Positions 15,806-24,686 of a DNA stretch of 64,000 nt are shown one piece after another (the stretch's first letter is position 1; each line of letters begins with the position of its first letter). The notes under the pieces are model-generated. The model saw only the letters and a list, made by a program, of their open reading frames with translations. It was not told the DNA's origin and made no database searches. This stretch comes from Microbacterium sp. (GTDB lineage Bacteria; Actinomycetota; Actinomycetes; Actinomycetales; Microbacteriaceae). Location of the stretch: positions 248,001 through 312,000 of the forward strand of contig QFPM01000001.1 of the NCBI GenBank assembly GCA_003248655.1. The letters are read 5' to 3'. A program made the position numbers and the translations under genes.

Positions 15806-17608
15806 TCAACCCAGCAGCTCGGTGAGGGCGAACCACCGCTCCTCGAGGGCCGCGATCTCCGCATCCAGTTCGCCGATCGCCTTCATGCGCTCGCCGAGGC
15901 CGACGTAGTCGGACTGGTCGTGGTCGGCGAGCGCCGCGCGGGCGGCATCTGCCTGGGAGGTCAGCTTCTCGATGCGGCGCTCGGCCGCCGTGAGCTCCTT
16001 CTGCGCGGCACGCAGGTCCGCCCCCGCGAGAGCCGGTGTGGTCGGCGCAGAACCCGCGGACGCCGTGGACGCCTGCGCACCGCCGCCGGCCTGTTCACGA
16101 GAGCGCAGCCGCAGGTACTCGTCGATCCCACCCGGCAGGTGCCGCAGGCGCCCGCCCAGCACGGCGTACTGCTGGTCGGTGACGCGCTCGAGGAAGTACC
16201 GGTCGTGGCTGACGACCAGGAGCGTCCCGGCCCACGAGTCGAGCAGGTCCTCGATCGCGGCAAGCATGTCGGTGTCGAGGTCGTTCGTCGGTTCGTCGAG
16301 GATCAGCACGTTCGGCTGGTCGAGCAGGATCAGCAGCAGCTGCAGCCGGCGCTGCTGACCGCCGGAGAGGTCCTTCACCGGCGTCGACAGCTGCGCCGAG
16401 CTGAACCCCATCCGCTCGAGCAGCTGCCCGGGGGTGAGCTCGGTCGCCTTCGACCCCGCGCCGATCGTGTAGCTCGTGCGCAGACGCGAGATCACGACCC
16501 GCACGGGGTCGTTCAGATGCTCGTCGAGCTCGTCCATGCGCTGCGTGAGGGTCGCGACTTTGACGGTCGTGCCGCGCTTGACGCGCCCGCTCGTCGGCTC
16601 GACCGTTCCCGCCACGAGCCCCAGCAGAGTCGACTTCCCCGCGCCGTTGACGCCGAGGATGCCGGTGCGCTCCCCCGGCGCGATGCGCCACTCGACGTCA
16701 CGCAGGATCTCGCGGCCGTCGTAGGAGACCCCGGCATCCAGCAGGTCGACGACGTCCTTGCCGAGGCGAGAGACGGCGAGGGACTGCAACTGCACCTTGT
16801 CGCGGATCTCGGGCACGTCCTCGATCAGGACGTTCGCCGCGTCGATGCGGAACTTCGGCTTGCTCGTGCGCGCCGGCGCGCCGCGGCGCAGCCAGGCGAG
16901 CTCCTTGCGGGCGAGATTCTGCCGCCGCTGCTCGATGACGGCGGCCTGTCGGTCGCGCTCGACGCGCTGCAGGATGTACGCCGCGTAGCCGCCCTCGAAC
17001 GGCTCGACGATGCGGTCGTGCACCTCCCACGTCGTCGTGCAGACCTCGTCGAGGAACCACCGGTCGTGCGTCACGACCAGCAGAGCGCCCGCATTCTTCG
17101 CCCACCGGGTCTTCAGGTGCGACGCGAGCCACGCGATCGCTTCGACGTCGAGGTGGTTGGTCGGCTCGTCGAGGGCCAGCACGTCCCACTCGCCGACGAG
17201 CAGGCGCGCGAGCGCGACCCGCCGCCGCTGGCCGCCCGAAAGGGTGCCGAGCGCGGCATCCCACGGCAGATCCGCGACGAGCCCCGCGATCACGTCGCGC
17301 ACCCGGGCATCCCCCGCCCACTCGTGCTCGGCGGCATCGCCCACGACCGCGTGCCCGACCGTGTCGTCGTCGTCGAGGACGTCGCCCTGGTCGAGCACCC
17401 CGACCGTCACCCCGCCGCGCACGGTCACCCGCCCGCTGTCGGGCTCGAGGCGGCCCGCGAGCATCGCGAGCAGACTCGACTTGCCGTCGCCGTTGCGGCC
17501 GACGATGCCGATGCGGTCGCCCTCGTCGACGCCGAGCGAGACGGCGTCGAAGACGACCTTGGTGGGGAACTCGAGGTGCAGCGCTTCGCCGCCGAGAAGG
17601 TGTGCCAT
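15806..17608 (-). CDS. ABC-F family ATPase (Uup-like)
   Basis: A 600-residue soluble protein with two ABC domains and no membrane segments. Domain 1: GRNGDGKSS, LSGGQRRRVALARLL, ALDEPTNHLD. Domain 2: GVNGAGKST, LSGGQQRRLQLLL, ILDEPTNDLD. A charged inter-domain linker sits at about 225-270, and a C-terminal coiled coil (about 530-600, AAQKELTAAERRIEKL) is typical of Uup. ABC-F proteins act on the ribosome; Uup members help with translation stress or ribosome integrity. Some homologues give antibiotic resistance, but nothing here shows that. TAGCCT lies 9 nt before the ATG, so the leader would be very short. A position next to ispE is common in actinobacteria. Confidence 0.93.
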   Translation of the reverse strand: MAHLLGGEALHLEFPTKVVFDAVSLGVDEGDRIGIVGRNGDGKSSLLAMLAGRLEPDSGRVTVRGGVTVGVLDQGDVLDDDDTVGHAVVGDAAEHEWAGDARVRDVIAGLVADLPWDAALGTLSGGQRRRVALARLLVGEWDVLALDEPTNHLDVEAIAWLASHLKTRWAKNAGALLVVTHDRWFLDEVCTTTWEVHDRIVEPFEGGYAAYILQRVERDRQAAVIEQRRQNLARKELAWLRRGAPARTSKPKFRIDAANVLIEDVPEIRDKVQLQSLAVSRLGKDVVDLLDAGVSYDGREILRDVEWRIAPGERTGILGVNGAGKSTLLGLVAGTVEPTSGRVKRGTTVKVATLTQRMDELDEHLNDPVRVVISRLRTSYTIGAGSKATELTPGQLLERMGFSSAQLSTPVKDLSGGQQRRLQLLLILLDQPNVLILDEPTNDLDTDMLAAIEDLLDSWAGTLLVVSHDRYFLERVTDQQYAVLGGRLRHLPGGIDEYLRLRSREQAGGGAQASTASAGSAPTTPALAGADLRAAQKELTAAERRIEKLTSQADAARAALADHDQSDYVGLGERMKAIGELDAEIAALEERWFALTELLG

Positions 17609-17665
17609 GTCCGTTCCAGGCTACGCGAGCGGATGCCGGGGGCCGCGCGCACCTAGGCTGGATCG

Positions 17666-18514
17666 GTGCCGATCCGTCGCCGCGTGTTCTCGCTCATGCT
17701 CGGGGACCGCGAAGCCGTCCTGCTGAGGTCGCGACTGCGCCCCGGCCGGTACGAGCTCCGCGTCGACGGCGTGCCCCAGTCGATCGTCTCGGCGAGCGAT
17801 CCCACGGCCCTCGTCTACTCCTACGCGCGCCGCATCGCGCGCGCGATCGACGCGGCGGCACCCGCGGGCGCTCCGCTGTTCGCGGTGCACCTGGGCGCCG
17901 GGGCGCTCACCCTGCCGCGCTACGTCGAGGCCACTCGCCCCGGCTCGCGGCAGCTCGTCGTGGAGTTCGAGCCCGAGCTCTACGCCGCCGTGCTCGCGGC
18001 GCTGCCGTTGCCGCCTCACGCCGACGTGCGGGCGGTCTTCGGGGATGCCCGCGACGTCGCCGACTCTCGCGAGGCCACCCTGTGGACGGGCGCCCAGTTC
18101 ACCGTCGTCGACCTGTGGGATGCCGCCGTCATCCGTCACCGCGTCGCGAGCCGGGAGTTTTACGCCCGCATCACCGACCGCGCGACGCCGGGCGGCGTCG
18201 TCGCCGTGAACCTGCTCGACGGGCATCCGTTCGAGTACTCGCGGCGCCAGGCCGCGACGCTGCGCTCGGTGTTCGAGCACGTCGCGGTCACGCTCGATTT
18301 CGACCCGGATGACGAGGAAGGACCGCTCGGGAACGTCCTCGTGTTCGCGAGCAACCGCCCGCTCGCGATCGCGCAACGCCCGGCTCTGCTGGGCCCGCCC
18401 GCGGCGCATCTGTTCACCGGCGACGAGCTCGCCGCGTGGATCGGAGCGGCACGCATCATGACGGATGCCGACGGCACCGATTCGCCCGACCCCGACGATC
18501 CGCGCTGGAACTGA
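17666..18514 (+). CDS. Spermidine synthase-like (class I SAM-fold) protein
   Basis: A 282-residue cytosolic protein with a Rossmann methyltransferase fold. The glycine loop is VHLGAGALTLPRYVEATRPG, the acidic strand end is VVEFEPELY, then FGDARDVAD and the FTVVDLWDA strand. It matches the PLP-independent polyamine aminopropyltransferase-like proteins widespread in actinobacteria, which often lack a proven substrate. I cannot confirm the aminopropyl-transfer residues, so a methyltransferase role is possible. The GTG start at 17666 is 6 nt after TAGGCT (leaderless). It is divergent from the ABC-F gene and convergent with ispE, 10 bp apart. Confidence 0.8.
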   Translation: MPIRRRVFSLMLGDREAVLLRSRLRPGRYELRVDGVPQSIVSASDPTALVYSYARRIARAIDAAAPAGAPLFAVHLGAGALTLPRYVEATRPGSRQLVVEFEPELYAAVLAALPLPPHADVRAVFGDARDVADSREATLWTGAQFTVVDLWDAAVIRHRVASREFYARITDRATPGGVVAVNLLDGHPFEYSRRQAATLRSVFEHVAVTLDFDPDDEEGPLGNVLVFASNRPLAIAQRPALLGPPAAHLFTGDELAAWIGAARIMTDADGTDSPDPDDPRWN

Positions 18515-18524
18515 TCGGGCGCCG

Positions 18525-19460
18525 TCAGGGGAGGATCCGCGCGCCGGGCACGGGGCCGTGTGCGCGCAGGGCCGTATAGCCCGAGTGCGAGAGCCGCTCG
18601 GCGAGGTCTTCGGCCTCGTCGGCATCCTCGGCGAGAAAGACGACCGTCGGGCCGGAGCCCGAGACGAAGGCAGCCCAGGCACCGTGCGCGTCACCGTCGA
18701 ACATGACCTGATCGAGCTCGGGAACCAGGGTGCACGCGGGGCGCTGCAGGTCATTGCGGATGACATTCGCGAGGTCCCCCGCATCCCCCGCGCGCAGCGC
18801 CTGCAACACCGCGGGATCGACGGCGGGCGGAACGGCGACCGGGCGGATGTCGACCTCCGCGCGCTCGCGGTCGAGCTCGGCGTAGACCGCGGGCGTCGAC
18901 AGGCCGCCGGAGTGCAGGCACATCACCCACTCGAAACGTCCCCGCGCGAGCGCGGGGGTGAGTTCGTCGCCGCGCCCGGTGCCGATCGCCGTGCCGCCGA
19001 GCACCGCGAAGGGGACATCGGCGCCGAGCTCTGCGCCGATCTCCTGCAGCTCGAGGGTCGTGAGCCGGCCGTCAAGCAGCTCGTTGACGGCGACGAGCGT
19101 GGCCGCGGCATCCGCCGATCCCCCGCCCATTCCGCCGGCGACCGGCACGCCCTTGCGGATGTGCAGCCGGATGCCGCCCTCGTATCCGATCTCGCGCGCG
19201 ATCAGTCGCGCGGCGCGGACCGCGAGGTTCGTGTCGTCGAGCGGAACGCCCGACACGTCGATGCCGTCCGCGCCCTCGACGGTCGCGCTGAAGCGGTCGT
19301 CGATGCTCGCCCAGACGTCCTCGTAGAGCGAGACCGCTTGGAAGACCGATGCGACGTCGTGGTACCCGTCGGGCTGCACCTCGCCGACCTCGAAGAAGAC
19401 GTTGATCTTTCCGGGTGCCCGCGCGTGCACCCGGCCCGAGGTCGCGTCTGCCAGGCTCAC
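18525..19460 (-). CDS. ispE: 4-diphosphocytidyl-2-C-methyl-D-erythritol kinase
   Basis: A GHMP kinase of the non-mevalonate isoprenoid pathway that phosphorylates CDP-methylerythritol. The N-terminus RAPGKINVFFEVG holds the substrate Lys of the family, and the phosphate loop is PVAGGMGGGSADAAATL (residues about 99-115). A C-terminal VSGSGPTVVFLAED closes the fold. 311 residues, normal length. The GTG at 19460 overlaps the stop of the upstream aldo/keto reductase (GTGA); the open frame above that is reductase shadow. In related genomes ispE directly follows rsmA; here the reductase gene lies between them. Confidence 0.96.
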   Translation of the reverse strand: MSLADATSGRVHARAPGKINVFFEVGEVQPDGYHDVASVFQAVSLYEDVWASIDDRFSATVEGADGIDVSGVPLDDTNLAVRAARLIAREIGYEGGIRLHIRKGVPVAGGMGGGSADAAATLVAVNELLDGRLTTLELQEIGAELGADVPFAVLGGTAIGTGRGDELTPALARGRFEWVMCLHSGGLSTPAVYAELDRERAEVDIRPVAVPPAVDPAVLQALRAGDAGDLANVIRNDLQRPACTLVPELDQVMFDGDAHGAWAAFVSGSGPTVVFLAEDADEAEDLAERLSHSGYTALRAHGPVPGARILP

Positions 19461-20524
19461 GCGCTCGCCGACTCCGCCCAGAGGTCGACGTCGATCGCAT
19501 CGGCGACGGCGTCGATCTGTTCGAGCTCCTCGGTCGTGAACGCGGGTCCGTCGAGGGCACCGAGGTTCTCGTCGAGCTGCTCGGGGCGCGAGGCGCCGAT
19601 GAGCGCCGAGGTGACCACGGGGTCGCGCAGCACCCACTGGATCGCGAGCTGTGCGAGGGTCTGGCCGCGCTCCTTCGCGATGACATCGAGGCTCCGAAGC
19701 GCGGCGAGCGCTCCGTCGCTGAGACGCCTTCCCGGCAGCGATGAGCGCTGCTGTGCGCGGTCGGCGGTGCCGTCACCCAAGTACTTGGACGTCAGCAGGC
19801 CCTGCGCGAGCGGGGTGAAGGCGATCGCGCCCATGCCCTCCTCGCGGAGCACGCCGGTGAGCCCGTCCTCGACCCAGCGGTTGAGGATCGAATACGCCGG
19901 CTGGTGGATGACGAGCGGCGTGCCGAGGGAGCGCGCGATCGCCTTCGCCTCCGCGGTGCGCTCGGCGGAGTACGACGAGATGCCGACGTACAGCGCCTTG
20001 CCCTGCCGCACGAGCGTGTCGAGGGCGCCGATCGTCTCGTCGAGCGGCGTCACCGGGTCGAAGCGGTGCGAGTAGAAGATGTCGACGTAGTCGATGCTCA
20101 TCCGCGCCAGCGACTGCTCGGCGCTCGCGATGAGGTACTTGCGCGACCCCAGCGTGCCGTACGGGCCGGGCCACATGTCCCAGCCGGCCTTCGACGAGAT
20201 GATCAGCTCGTCGCGGTAGGGGCGCAGGTCCTCGCGCATCATGCGCCCGAAATTCGTCTCGGCGGTGCCGTAGGGCGGGCCGTAGTTGTTCGCGAGGTCG
20301 AAGTGCGTGATGCCGCGGTCGAACGCGTGCCGCAGGAGCGCGCGCTGGCGCTCGAACGGGATGTTGTCGCCGAAGTTCCACCACAGGCCCAGCGAGATCG
20401 GCGGGAGGTACAGGCCGCTCGCGCCCACCTGGCGGAAGTCCGCCCCGACGTACCGGTCCTCGGCGGCGGTGTACGGGCGGTGGAGGTCCCCGCCGCGCGG
20501 AGGAGGGAAGCGCTCTTCGGTCAT
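19457..20524 (-). CDS. Aldo/keto reductase, YghZ (L-glyceraldehyde 3-phosphate reductase)-like
   Basis: A 355-residue NADPH-dependent TIM-barrel reductase. The catalytic tetrad is visible: Asp in HFDLANNYG, Tyr in GPPYGTAE, Lys in SSKAGWDMWPG and His in YSHRFDP. The GPPYG and FYSHR segments resemble the YghZ/Kv-beta subgroup, which reduces aldehydes such as methylglyoxal or L-glyceraldehyde 3-phosphate; the substrate here is not certain. It overlaps rsmA by ATGA and ispE by GTGA, so it sits inside a translationally coupled operon. TAGCCT 6 nt before the ATG, within rsmA, suggests an additional internal leaderless promoter. Confidence 0.93.
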   Translation of the reverse strand: MTEERFPPPRGGDLHRPYTAAEDRYVGADFRQVGASGLYLPPISLGLWWNFGDNIPFERQRALLRHAFDRGITHFDLANNYGPPYGTAETNFGRMMREDLRPYRDELIISSKAGWDMWPGPYGTLGSRKYLIASAEQSLARMSIDYVDIFYSHRFDPVTPLDETIGALDTLVRQGKALYVGISSYSAERTAEAKAIARSLGTPLVIHQPAYSILNRWVEDGLTGVLREEGMGAIAFTPLAQGLLTSKYLGDGTADRAQQRSSLPGRRLSDGALAALRSLDVIAKERGQTLAQLAIQWVLRDPVVTSALIGASRPEQLDENLGALDGPAFTTEELEQIDAVADAIDVDLWAESASA

Positions 20525-21387
20525 CCGTCCAGGCTATCGACCGCGGCCGACGCGCGGGCGATCGCGACGAAATCGTCGATCGTGAGCTGCTCTCCGCGCG
20601 CGGTCGCGTCGACCCCCGCGCGCTCGAGGACGGCCGAGGCGGATGCCGCGGACCCGCCGAGCACGGGAGAGAGCGCCTGCCTGAGCATTTTGCGGCGCTG
20701 GCCGAACGCGGCATCCACGATCTGGAACGTGGCCCGCCGCAGGGTCTCGTCGCCGCGCGGCTCGGGGTCGCGCGCGAAGCCCACGAGGATGCTGTCGACG
20801 TTCGGCACCGGCCAGAACACCTGCCGCGAGACCGTGCCGGCGACCCGCCACGGTCCGTACCAGGCCGCCTTCACGCTCGGCGCACCGTAGACCTTCGATC
20901 CGGGCGGCGCGGCGAGGCGCTCGCCCACCTCGGCCTGCACCATGACGACGCCGCGCTCCAGGCTCGGGAAGGTCTCCATGAAATGCAGCAGCACCGGCAC
21001 GCTCACGTTGTACGGCAGGTTCGCGACGAGCACCGTCGGGTCGCCCGGAAGTTCCGTGATGCGCAAGGCATCGGCATCCACCACCGTCAGCGCGCCCGCG
21101 GGAACCCCGTGCGCGGCGGCGGTCGCAGGCAGGCGCGCGGCGAGGCGGTGGTCGATCTCGACGGCCGTGACGGACGCGCCCGTCTCGAGGATCGCGAGGG
21201 TCAGCGACCCGAGACCCGGCCCCACCTCGACGACACGGTCGGACTCCGTAACGGATGCCGCGGTGACGATCTTGCGCACCGTATTGGCGTCGACGACGAA
21301 GTTCTGGCCGAGCTTCTTCGTCGGGGTGACGTCGAGTTCGGCGGCGAGCGCGCGGATCTCCGCCGCGCCGAGCAGCGTCACGGGCAT
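20521..21387 (-). CDS. rsmA: 16S rRNA (A1518/A1519) N6-dimethyltransferase
   Basis: A 288-residue KsgA/RsmA protein that dimethylates two adenines near the 3' end of 16S rRNA during small-subunit maturation. Signatures: KKLGQNFVVD at the N-terminus (RNA-contacting), VVEVGPGLGSLTLAIL (SAM motif I), VEIDHRLA, and the catalytic ANLPYNVSVPVL. The helical C-terminal domain includes the conserved QRRKMLRQAL segment. It starts 3 bp after the upstream membrane-protein gene ends. The downstream neighbour in other actinobacteria is ispE; here an aldo/keto reductase intervenes. Confidence 0.97.
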   Translation of the reverse strand: MPVTLLGAAEIRALAAELDVTPTKKLGQNFVVDANTVRKIVTAASVTESDRVVEVGPGLGSLTLAILETGASVTAVEIDHRLAARLPATAAAHGVPAGALTVVDADALRITELPGDPTVLVANLPYNVSVPVLLHFMETFPSLERGVVMVQAEVGERLAAPPGSKVYGAPSVKAAWYGPWRVAGTVSRQVFWPVPNVDSILVGFARDPEPRGDETLRRATFQIVDAAFGQRRKMLRQALSPVLGGSAASASAVLERAGVDATARGEQLTIDDFVAIARASAAVDSLDG

Positions 21388-21390
21388 GGG

Positions 21391-22323
21391 TCAGCCCGCG
21401 GGCGCCTCGGCGGGCTCCGCGTCGGGGATCTCGATCGGCGCGTCCTCGGGGTTCGCCCACACGGGTGCCGGCAGGGTCGCGGTGCCGCCGTTCTGGATCT
21501 CCCGCAGTGCGCTCTCGATCTCGTCAGCGTTCTCGGGCACGTTCAGCCCACACGTGCGCAGCTCGGACGCGAACTTCAGCGTGAGGCGGGTCTTGCCGGC
21601 CGCGACGGCCTCGGCGGTCGTGCCGGTGAGCTTCTCGCTGCCGGTCTGGATGTCGGACACCTGGTCGCAGACGTGATAGACCGATCCGCCGGCGACCCAC
21701 ACGACGCTGTCCTCACCGAGGAGCTGGATGACGGTCGACTGGTCGGCCGTGTACTTCTCGACCGACGGCGGGTTGAAGTCGATGCCGATGACGGTCGCGG
21801 CGGCGGCGAGGATGATGCCAATCGTGCCGGCCGTGGCCTTCTGCCCCTTGCTCATGTCCTTGTTCAGGAAGATCAGGATGATGAGCGGAAGGAACGCGAC
21901 GATCGCGATGATCGCGCCCAGCTGGTTCTGCACGAAGAAGCGGAACGTGTCGGACTTCTTCGCGGGGTCGAGGCGGTTCGCCTTCTTCCACAGGAGCGAG
22001 CCGATGATGCTGAGCGCCGCGATGACGACGAGGAGCCCGATGAGGGCGAGGAACGCCCACTGCGGAAACTCGGCGACGGCCCCCTGCTCCTGCAGGAGTC
22101 CGGTGTCGGGGTTGCGGACGAGCTCGCCGTCGCCGCCGGTGACCGTGCGCTGGCGCAGCAGCCAGAAAATCCCGACGGCTTCGAGGGCGATCGCGACGCC
22201 CCAGAGGATCAGCGCGATGATGCGCAGCTTGGTCGACTGCGCCTTCGCCTCGGCGGTCGGCTTCCAGGTCGCCTCAGCGGGCGTGGCGGGCTCGGCAGCC
22301 TTGCGCGGGGCCTTCTCGGTCAT
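21391..22323 (-). CDS. Multispanning membrane protein of unknown function
   Basis: Not recognised. The 310-residue protein has a charged Ala/Lys N-terminal tail, then about four hydrophobic helices (residues roughly 34-54, 88-110, 132-153 and 164-182), followed by a C-terminal extracytoplasmic domain of about 120 residues. That domain contains two cysteines (VYHVCDQ and LRTCGLN) that could form a disulfide, and ends in an acidic Pro/Ala-rich tail. ATG at 22323 was chosen; GTG at 22335 is an alternative and neither has a clear Shine-Dalgarno. It lies 3 bp upstream of rsmA and may be co-transcribed, but nothing links it functionally to rRNA methylation. Confidence 0.75.
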   Translation of the reverse strand: MTEKAPRKAAEPATPAEATWKPTAEAKAQSTKLRIIALILWGVAIALEAVGIFWLLRQRTVTGGDGELVRNPDTGLLQEQGAVAEFPQWAFLALIGLLVVIAALSIIGSLLWKKANRLDPAKKSDTFRFFVQNQLGAIIAIVAFLPLIILIFLNKDMSKGQKATAGTIGIILAAAATVIGIDFNPPSVEKYTADQSTVIQLLGEDSVVWVAGGSVYHVCDQVSDIQTGSEKLTGTTAEAVAAGKTRLTLKFASELRTCGLNVPENADEIESALREIQNGGTATLPAPVWANPEDAPIEIPDAEPAEAPAG

Positions 22324-22383
22324 CGTGACTCGCACTTTCGTCGGGAGAACGTTCGCGCATCACAGTAGCGGTTCAGCGCGCTC

Positions 22384-23694
22384 CTAGCCGACACGCGCCG
22401 CGGCGCGGGCTGCGGCCGGGAGCGCCTCCACGATCCGGGCGATCACGTCGTCGTCGTGCGCGGCGGTCACGAACCAGGCCTCGAAGGCCGACGGAGGGAG
22501 GGACACCCCGGCATCCAGCATCGCGTGGAAGAACCGGCCGTAAGCGGCGGCATCCTGGCGCTGCGCGGCTGCGTAGTCGGGCACGCCGCCGGTGACCTCG
22601 GCCCCGAAGAAGACGCTGAAGAGCGTGCCAGCCCGCTGGATGACGTGCGGGACGCCTGCCTCATCGAGCGCCGCGCCGACCGCGGTGGACAGGGCTTCGG
22701 ATGCCGTGGCGAGCCGCTCGTACACCGCGTCGTCCGCGAGGCGCAGGGTCGCCAGGCCCGCCGCGACGGCGACGGGGTTTCCGCTGAGGGTGCCCGCCTG
22801 GTACACCGGACCGGTCGGTGCGAGGAGGTCCAGGATGTCGGCGCGACCGCCGACGGCGGCGACCGGAAGGCCGCCGCCGATGACCTTGCCGAAGGTTACG
22901 AGGTCGGGGGTGACCTCCTCCCCCGCCTCGGTGAGCACCTGCGCGTACCCGCCCGCGGCGGCGCGGAAGCCGGTGAGCACTTCGTCGCTGATGAGCAACG
23001 CGCCCTCGCGGCGACAGAGGTCCGCGAGGAAGGACGTGAACCCGGATGCCGGGGCGACGACCCCCATGTTGGCCGCCGCGGCCTCGGTGATGACAGCGGC
23101 GATGCGACCCGGGTGCGCCTCGAACACCGCCTCGAGCGCGGGACGGTCGTTGTAGGGCACGACGAGCGTCTGCGCCGCGATCGCCTCGGGGACTCCCGCC
23201 GATCCGGGCAGGGCGTACGTCGCAAGGCCCGAGCCGGCGGCGGCGAGGAGCCCGTCGGAGTGCCCGTGGTAGTGCCCCGCGAACTTGACGAGCAGGTCGC
23301 GCCCGGTCGCGCCGCGCGCGAGCCGGATCGCCGTCATGGTCGCCTCCGTGCCCGTCGAGACGAGGCGCGCCTTCTCGACGGCCGGGACGCGGCGCACGAT
23401 CTGTTCGACCAGCTCCGCTTCGGCGGGCGTCGGCGCGCCGAACGAGAGTCCGCGCGCGGCCGCCGCGGTGACGGCGGCGACGACCTCGGGGTGCGCGTGG
23501 CCGAGCAGGGCCGGCCCCCAGCTCGCGACGAGGTCGATGTAGCGGCGGCCCTCGGCATCCGTCACGGACGCACCGGACGCTTCGACGAGGAACCGAGGCG
23601 TGCCGCCGACCGAGCCGTACGCCCGCACGGGCGAATCGACGCCGCCGGGGATGACCGCCTGCGCTCGCGCGAACAGCTCGTCGTTGGTGGTCAT
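22384..23694 (-). CDS. hemL: Glutamate-1-semialdehyde 2,1-aminomutase
   Basis: A PLP enzyme converting glutamate-1-semialdehyde into 5-aminolevulinate, the second step of C5 heme synthesis (with hemA at 30996). 436 residues. The PLP lysine is in TFGKVIGGGLP (Lys270), the N-terminal SPVRAYGSVGGTPRF is the gating/substrate region, and ISDEVLTGFR supplies the cofactor Asp. The ATG overlaps the hemB stop by ATGA. It is the last gene of the eight-gene minus-strand heme operon. No terminator hairpin is obvious in the 60 bp after it. Confidence 0.97.
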   Translation of the reverse strand: MTTNDELFARAQAVIPGGVDSPVRAYGSVGGTPRFLVEASGASVTDAEGRRYIDLVASWGPALLGHAHPEVVAAVTAAAARGLSFGAPTPAEAELVEQIVRRVPAVEKARLVSTGTEATMTAIRLARGATGRDLLVKFAGHYHGHSDGLLAAAGSGLATYALPGSAGVPEAIAAQTLVVPYNDRPALEAVFEAHPGRIAAVITEAAAANMGVVAPASGFTSFLADLCRREGALLISDEVLTGFRAAAGGYAQVLTEAGEEVTPDLVTFGKVIGGGLPVAAVGGRADILDLLAPTGPVYQAGTLSGNPVAVAAGLATLRLADDAVYERLATASEALSTAVGAALDEAGVPHVIQRAGTLFSVFFGAEVTGGVPDYAAAQRQDAAAYGRFFHAMLDAGVSLPPSAFEAWFVTAAHDDDVIARIVEALPAAARAAARVG

Positions 23695-24686
23695 GCGAGA
23701 GCCTTTCCGTCGTTCAGCCAGCCCGCGACCTCGATCGCCCAGTAGGTCAGGATCGCCTCGGCGCCCGCCCGCCGGATGCCGACCAGCGACTCGCCGATCG
23801 CGCGCTCGCGGTCGATGACACCCGCGGCGGCCGCGTGCTCGATGAGCGCGTACTCCCCCGACACCTGGTACGCCCACACCGGCACGCTCGAGACGGCGGC
23901 GACCTCGGCCAGCACGTCGAGATAGGGACCGGCGGGCTTGACCATCACGATGTCGGCGCCCTCGTCGATGTCGGCGAGCGCCTCTTGCACGCCCTCACGG
24001 CCGTTCGCGGGTTCGAGCTGGTATGTGCGACGATCGCCCTGCAGGGTCGATTCGACGGCGTCGCGGAAGGGTCCGTAGAACGCCGACGCGTACTTCGCGG
24101 AGTACGCGAGCAGCACGACGTCGCTGCGGCCCGCGGCATCCAGCGCCTGCCGGCACGCCGCGACCTGGCCGTCCATCATGCCGGACAGCCCCAGGATGCC
24201 GGCGCCCGCCTCCGCCTGCGTGAGCGCCATGCGGGCGTAGATCTCGAGGGTCGCGTCGTTGTCGACCGATCCGTCTGGCGCGAGCACGCCGCAGTGACCG
24301 TGGTCGGTGAACTCGTCGAGGCAGAGGTCCGCCTGCACCGTCAGCCGCCCGGCGGCGGCGTGGGCGGCGACCGCGATGGCACGATTGAGAATGCCGTCGG
24401 GGTCGGTCGCGCCGCTGCCGACCGCATCGCGCGTCGCGGGCACGCCGAAGAGCATGACGCCCCCGAGGCCCTCCGCGGCGGCCTGCGCGACGACATCGGC
24501 GACGCCCTCGAGGGGGTGCTGGAGGACGCCCGGCATACTCGCGATGGGCTGCGGGGCGTCGATCCCCTCCTTCACGAAGACGGGCAGGATGAGCTGCGCG
24601 GGGTGCAGCCGCGTCTCGGCGACCAGGCGCCGTAGCGCCGGGTTCTGGCGCAGACGCCGCAGGCGCCGGGCGGGGAAGGCGGTCAT
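23691..24686 (-). CDS. hemB: Porphobilinogen synthase (delta-aminolevulinate dehydratase)
   Basis: Condenses two 5-aminolevulinate molecules to porphobilinogen. 331 residues, standard. The two Schiff-base lysines lie in YSAKYAS and VMVKPAG. The metal-site segment reads DLCLDEFTDHGHCG: the middle of the three zinc cysteines is Asp, so this is probably a Mg/K-dependent rather than zinc-dependent enzyme (family knowledge applied to the visible residue). The start overlaps hemD (ATGA) and the stop overlaps hemL. A longer open frame upstream is hemD shadow. Confidence 0.97.
   Translation of the reverse strand: MTAFPARRLRRLRQNPALRRLVAETRLHPAQLILPVFVKEGIDAPQPIASMPGVLQHPLEGVADVVAQAAAEGLGGVMLFGVPATRDAVGSGATDPDGILNRAIAVAAHAAAGRLTVQADLCLDEFTDHGHCGVLAPDGSVDNDATLEIYARMALTQAEAGAGILGLSGMMDGQVAACRQALDAAGRSDVVLLAYSAKYASAFYGPFRDAVESTLQGDRRTYQLEPANGREGVQEALADIDEGADIVMVKPAGPYLDVLAEVAAVSSVPVWAYQVSGEYALIEHAAAAGVIDRERAIGESLVGIRRAGAEAILTYWAIEVAGWLNDGKALA

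Noticed and set aside
16095..17321. Additional short frames inside the ABC-F gene
   Set aside because: They lie in alternative frames with extreme Arg/Ala content and no start signals; treated as shadows.
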